Assembly: GCF_021412565.1 (NCBI RefSeq)
Contig: NZ_JAKCLJ010000016.1
Span: 1-61,218 of the forward strand
Length of the DNA: 61,218 nucleotides
Origin: Shewanella sp. AS1
Lineage (GTDB): Bacteria; Pseudomonadota; Gammaproteobacteria; Enterobacterales; Shewanellaceae
Direction of reading: 5' to 3'
Part shown: positions 58,400 to 61,218 of the stretch, in pieces
How the letters are laid out: every line of letters starts with the position of its first letter
Position numbering within the stretch: the stretch's first letter is position 1
The notes under the pieces: model-generated
What the model saw: only the letters and a program-made list of their open reading frames with translations
The model's database searches: none
What the model was told of the DNA's origin: nothing
Made by a program: the position numbers and the translations under genes

Positions 58400-58828
58400 C
58401 TAGCGGTTACGCATATGATCCGCCAGTGTGGCAACCGCCTGATAGATGGCATCTTTATGCTGGGGCTCTTTTATCTCTAGTTCGATGGCGGCCTTCATGC
58501 ATTTTAGCCATTGATCCCGCATCTGCTCATCGATAGCAAAAGGCATGTGCCTAGCCCTGAGCGCAGGATGCCCATGACGCTGGTGGAACAGCTGAGGCCC
58601 ACCGAGCCAGCCGCTTAAAAATTCAAATAGTTTTTGTTCTGACTCTTCAAGGGGCGCACTATGCAGCGCCAATAATTGGCTGACCTCGGGATCGGTTTGC
58701 ATCTGAAGATAAAATTGTTTGGCCAGCGCGGCAATCACCGGTTCCCCACCAATTTTATCGTAAGCATTCGATTGCTGTGGATCGCGATCGCTGGCGGTTG
58801 TTGGCAGTAATTTTTTTAACCACTTCAT
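58400..58828 (-). CDS. Group II truncated haemoglobin
   Basis: A 142-residue 2-on-2 globin. YDKIGGEPVIAALAKQFYLQM opens the fold; FLSGWLGGPQLFHQRHGHPALRARHMPF holds the proximal His; WLKCMKAAI carries the Trp at G8 typical of group II. Such globins bind O2 or NO and are often electron-transfer or stress proteins. NO-related in principle, but NsrR sits 57 kb away. Confidence 0.93.
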   Translation of the reverse strand: MKWLKKLLPTTASDRDPQQSNAYDKIGGEPVIAALAKQFYLQMQTDPEVSQLLALHSAPLEESEQKLFEFLSGWLGGPQLFHQRHGHPALRARHMPFAIDEQMRDQWLKCMKAAIELEIKEPQHKDAIYQAVATLADHMRNR

Positions 58829-58986
58829 GATATATCTGCATTTTGCTGGCGTTGATTATGGGGCACATTAGCCGATTGTGATTTTGGGATCAATCCACGC
58901 ATCTTGTTCGTCTAATCGAAGCCAGCCTTGCTTCGCGATAAAAGCGCAGTAGACTAACAGCATGATCTGGAAAACATCGGCTTCTT

Positions 58987-59832
58987 ATGACACCTACTTC
59001 ACTCACCGATAGATATGCGGTCTTTGGCAACCCAATTGGCCACAGCAAATCCCCTTTTATTCACCAGGCATTCGCAAACGCCACGGGAGAGGTGCTCACC
59101 TACGAGGCGATTCTGGCACCGCTCGATGGTTTCGAGCAAAGTTTAAGGGATTTCTTTGCTCAGGGTGGTAAAGGCGCCAATGTTACCGTGCCTTTTAAAG
59201 AGGAGGCTTATCGTCTGTGTGATGAGCTAAGTGATGAGGCTAAACTTGCGGGCGCGGTAAATACCCTGATCTTGATGGCTGGTGGCAAGATACGCGGCGA
59301 GAATACCGATGGGCTAGGCTTGGTCGCCGATCTAAAGCGACATTTAGGGACATTAGTAGGGAAGCGAGTCTTACTTCTCGGCGCTGGCGGCGCAGCCCGT
59401 GGCTCGATTTTACCGCTTCTCAATAGCGGTATCGAATCCCTGACTCTCCATAATCGCACCCATGAGAAAGCCTTGGCATTGGTCGATATCTTTAGCGATT
59501 ATGGAACTGTCGATGCGAAAAAGTCAGATGAACTTGATGATGCTTACGACATAGTGATTAACTCCACTTCATCGAGTCTGTCAGCCAAGGTGCCCGAGCT
59601 GCCTGTCACTATTATTGGCCCTGAAACCCTCTGCTATGACATGATGTATGTAAAAGGGCTCACCTCTTTTAATGCTTGGGCTCAGCAGGCGGGTGCTAAG
59701 CTTACCTTGGATGGGTTGGGTATGCTGGTCGGGCAGGCGGCTAAGAGTTTCGCATTATGGCGTGGCGTTGAACCCGATGTTGAAACTGTACTGAATGCCT
59801 TACGCAGTGATATGGCTGAGCAGGCTGGATAA
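58987..59832 (+). CDS. aroE: AroE, shikimate dehydrogenase
   Basis: A 281-residue NADPH-dependent enzyme of the shikimate pathway. FGNPIGHSKSPFIHQAF is the shikimate-binding start, NVTVPFKEEAY holds the catalytic Lys, ENTDGLGL the catalytic Asp, and LLLGAGGAARGSILPL is the NADP loop. A DUF1488 gene follows 36 bases downstream, as in E. coli (aroE-yrdB). Confidence 0.97.
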   Translation: MTPTSLTDRYAVFGNPIGHSKSPFIHQAFANATGEVLTYEAILAPLDGFEQSLRDFFAQGGKGANVTVPFKEEAYRLCDELSDEAKLAGAVNTLILMAGGKIRGENTDGLGLVADLKRHLGTLVGKRVLLLGAGGAARGSILPLLNSGIESLTLHNRTHEKALALVDIFSDYGTVDAKKSDELDDAYDIVINSTSSSLSAKVPELPVTIIGPETLCYDMMYVKGLTSFNAWAQQAGAKLTLDGLGMLVGQAAKSFALWRGVEPDVETVLNALRSDMAEQAG

Positions 59833-59868
59833 GCAGGCCACAAGCAGCCTATCGAGTGGGAGAATAAG

Positions 59869-60141
59869 ATGAACCAGGGTGTGATATTTACCGAAATGTT
59901 AGAGTGGGACGCCAATGTCAGTGCCATTCACTTTAGTGCGCAGCAGCAGGGTGTACTTATCGACTGTTACATCAATAAGCAGGTGCTGGAACATTTGATG
60001 GCGGAAAAGATCAATAGCGGTGAACAGGCGATGCAGATCTTCGAGCAGTTTAGATTCGATATTGAAGATCAGGCCGAGAAGTTGATCGAACAAGAGGCGT
60101 TCGATGTTCAAGGCCATATCTTGGTTGAGCGGATCGAATAG
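59869..60141 (+). CDS. DUF1488-family protein (YrdB-like)
   Basis: A 90-residue acidic cytoplasmic protein: MLEWDANVSAIHFSAQQQG then EKINSGEQAMQIFEQFRFDIEDQAE. The family is small and of unknown function, and is found downstream of aroE in several gammaproteobacteria. Convergent with the carbonic-anhydrase-like gene, about 30 bases apart with no clear terminator. Confidence 0.88.
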   Translation: MNQGVIFTEMLEWDANVSAIHFSAQQQGVLIDCYINKQVLEHLMAEKINSGEQAMQIFEQFRFDIEDQAEKLIEQEAFDVQGHILVERIE

Positions 60142-60170
60142 TTGAGCGGAGAGAACTTTAGCACAGGCTA

Positions 60171-60728
60171 TCAGGTTGGTAGTCCCTGCAGTGCCTCTTC
60201 GATATATTCATTCTTCAGACGCACATAGTTGTCTGCCGACTGAGGTAAAAATTGCAGTTCGGCCTCGGTTAAGGGTCTGGCCATTTTCGCTGGACTGCCC
60301 ACATAGAGGTGACCGCTTTCCAGAGTCTTTCCAGGTGGAACTAAAGTTCCGGCGCCGACAATCACATCATCTTCAACGATAGCGCCATCTAAGATAATGG
60401 CACCCATGCCGATCAACACCCGGTTACCAACACGACAACCATGTAGCATAGCCTTGTGGCCGATAGTCACATCGTCACCGATAATCAGAGGATGTCCATC
60501 GGGTCTGGAAGGAGATTTGCGAGTGACATGCAACACAGTGCCATCTTGCACATTAGAGCGTTTACCTATCTTAATGAAGTTTACATCCCCACGTGCAGCA
60601 ACTAATGGCCACACACTGGCATCAGTGTCTAACTGTATGTCACCAACTAAAACACAGGCCTGGTCAATATAGACGCTGGCATCAAACTGAGGTTGAGTTC
60701 CTTTGTAGGAACGGATTGATTTTGTCAC
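60171..60728 (-). CDS. yrdA: Gamma-carbonic-anhydrase-like protein (YrdA)
   Basis: A 185-residue left-handed beta-helix protein. Hexapeptide repeats run through the middle (IGDDVTIGHKAMLHGCRVGNRVLIGMGAIIL), with the His ligands in LHVTR, IGHKAMLHG. YrdA-type proteins bind zinc, but many lack measurable carbonic anhydrase activity. Divergent from the following rRNA operon. Confidence 0.94.
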   Translation of the reverse strand: MTKSIRSYKGTQPQFDASVYIDQACVLVGDIQLDTDASVWPLVAARGDVNFIKIGKRSNVQDGTVLHVTRKSPSRPDGHPLIIGDDVTIGHKAMLHGCRVGNRVLIGMGAIILDGAIVEDDVIVGAGTLVPPGKTLESGHLYVGSPAKMARPLTEAELQFLPQSADNYVRLKNEYIEEALQGLPT

Positions 60729-60849
60729 AGAATGTCCTTAAATACGGCAAAATAGCGAGAATACAGTGAGTATAATGTGTAAAAAGTGGCTCGTCAGGCT
60801 AAAAATCGCCCAAACAAGCTAAAAGAGACACTTTTGTGTGAAAAAGCCC

Positions 60850-60886
60850 TTGCGCAAACCAAATCACTCCCTATAATGCGCTCCCA
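60850..60886 (+). promoter_or_regulatory. rRNA operon promoter P1
   Basis: TTGCGC, 16 bases, TATAAT, then GCGCTCCCACTGACACGG, which closely follows the E. coli rrn P1 -10/discriminator region. The GC-rich discriminator fits stringent control by ppGpp. Upstream AT-rich sequence may act as UP element. Confidence 0.93.
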
Positions 60887-61006
60887 CTGACACGGCATAC
60901 AGCTGTTATTTCAGCGAGATACCAGCAGTATTGATATGTCAGTAGGTAAAAAAAGTGACGAAGTCACAATTTACGAAGAGTAAATTAAAAACTTCAAAAA
61001 AACCAC

Positions 61007-61034
61007 TTGACGACCTAAACGGGAAGTGTAGAAT
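61007..61034 (+). promoter_or_regulatory. rRNA operon promoter P2
   Basis: TTGACG, 16 bases, TAGAAT. Spacing from P1 and the CGGGAAG context match the P2 of E. coli rrn operons. Confidence 0.9.
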
Positions 61035-61073
61035 ACGCAGCCCTAGCCTGCTGGAGTCCAGTATGAGGCGAAC

Positions 61074-61084
61074 GTTCTTTAACA
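61074..61084 (+). promoter_or_regulatory. boxA-like antitermination site in the rrn leader
   Basis: GTTCTTTAACA closely follows the boxA sequence of rrn leaders, where NusB/NusE bind. It is followed by AATCTGTGTGG as in E. coli leaders. The 16S gene itself starts beyond the window. Confidence 0.87.
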
Positions 61085-61218
61085 AGATGAAACAAGAAAT
61101 CTGTGTGGACACTCACAGGTGTTGAGAAATCGAAAACGATTTAAATCTCAATGCAATGATGAGAGTCCATAGCAATATGTACAAACATCCTTAGATTCTT
61201 CCGAGTCTAAGTGATGAA

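Overview
The window looks like a stretch of a Shewanella-type gammaproteobacterial chromosome. The genus call rests on gene order (def-fmt-rsmB-trkA-trkH opposite LysM-dprA-smg-zinc finger-tsaC-hemF-aroE), a GlyGly-CTERM M6 protease and close matches to familiar Shewanella/Vibrio/E. coli proteins; no database was searched. It starts in the 5S gene that closes one rRNA operon and ends in the promoter and leader of a second rRNA operon on the same strand, so it is essentially the ~60 kb segment between two rrn operons.

Layout. 1-520: intact 5S rRNA, then a decayed second 5S copy with its own terminator. 666-8460: housekeeping genes: a YkgJ-type Cys-cluster protein with NsrR, then divergent deacetylase/S41 protease/EnvC/GpmI on the minus strand, then rhodanese/SecB/GpsA. 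8677-9861: an HI0933-type flavoprotein. 10082-17817: an accessory island with a small HTH regulator, hsdR-hsdM-hsdS, a RhuM-like DNA-binding protein and a Doc-type toxin in one overlapping array. 18049-19642: a REC-GGDEF protein with both catalytic motifs degenerate, and MogA. 19720-23119: a NatAB-like ABC exporter coupled to a secreted alpha/beta hydrolase. 23465-30060: acyl-CoA synthetase, two hot-dog thioesterases, an envelope protein, MtnC, and two membrane proteins of unknown role. 30111-35528: the histidine utilisation cluster hutI / hutC-hutU-hutH with a clear HutC operator. 35839-42117: YbdG-like channel, LysE exporter, acyltransferase, DUF4440 protein, NRDE protein, a two-part metal-transporter-like protein and MarC. 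42216-47490: secreted M6 protease with PKD repeats, UbiC, a FliL-like protein, RlmF. 47513-60728: TrkH/TrkA, RsmB/Fmt/Def, LysM/DprA/Smg/zinc finger/TsaC/HemF, truncated haemoglobin, AroE, DUF1488 and a gamma-carbonic-anhydrase-like protein. 60850-61218: tandem rrn promoters P1 and P2 and the boxA-like leader.

How they work together. The hut genes form a three-step histidine degradation route under one repressor. Def and Fmt handle both ends of formyl-methionine chemistry beside RsmB. TrkA and TrkH are the K+ uptake subunits. The most unusual parts are the restriction island with its RhuM-Doc tail, the doubly degenerate REC-GGDEF protein that keeps its c-di-GMP inhibitory site, the transporter that joins a ZIP-like half to a permease-like half, a dprA gene that appears to start at ATC, and several gene remnants or tiny ORFs in intergenic gaps.
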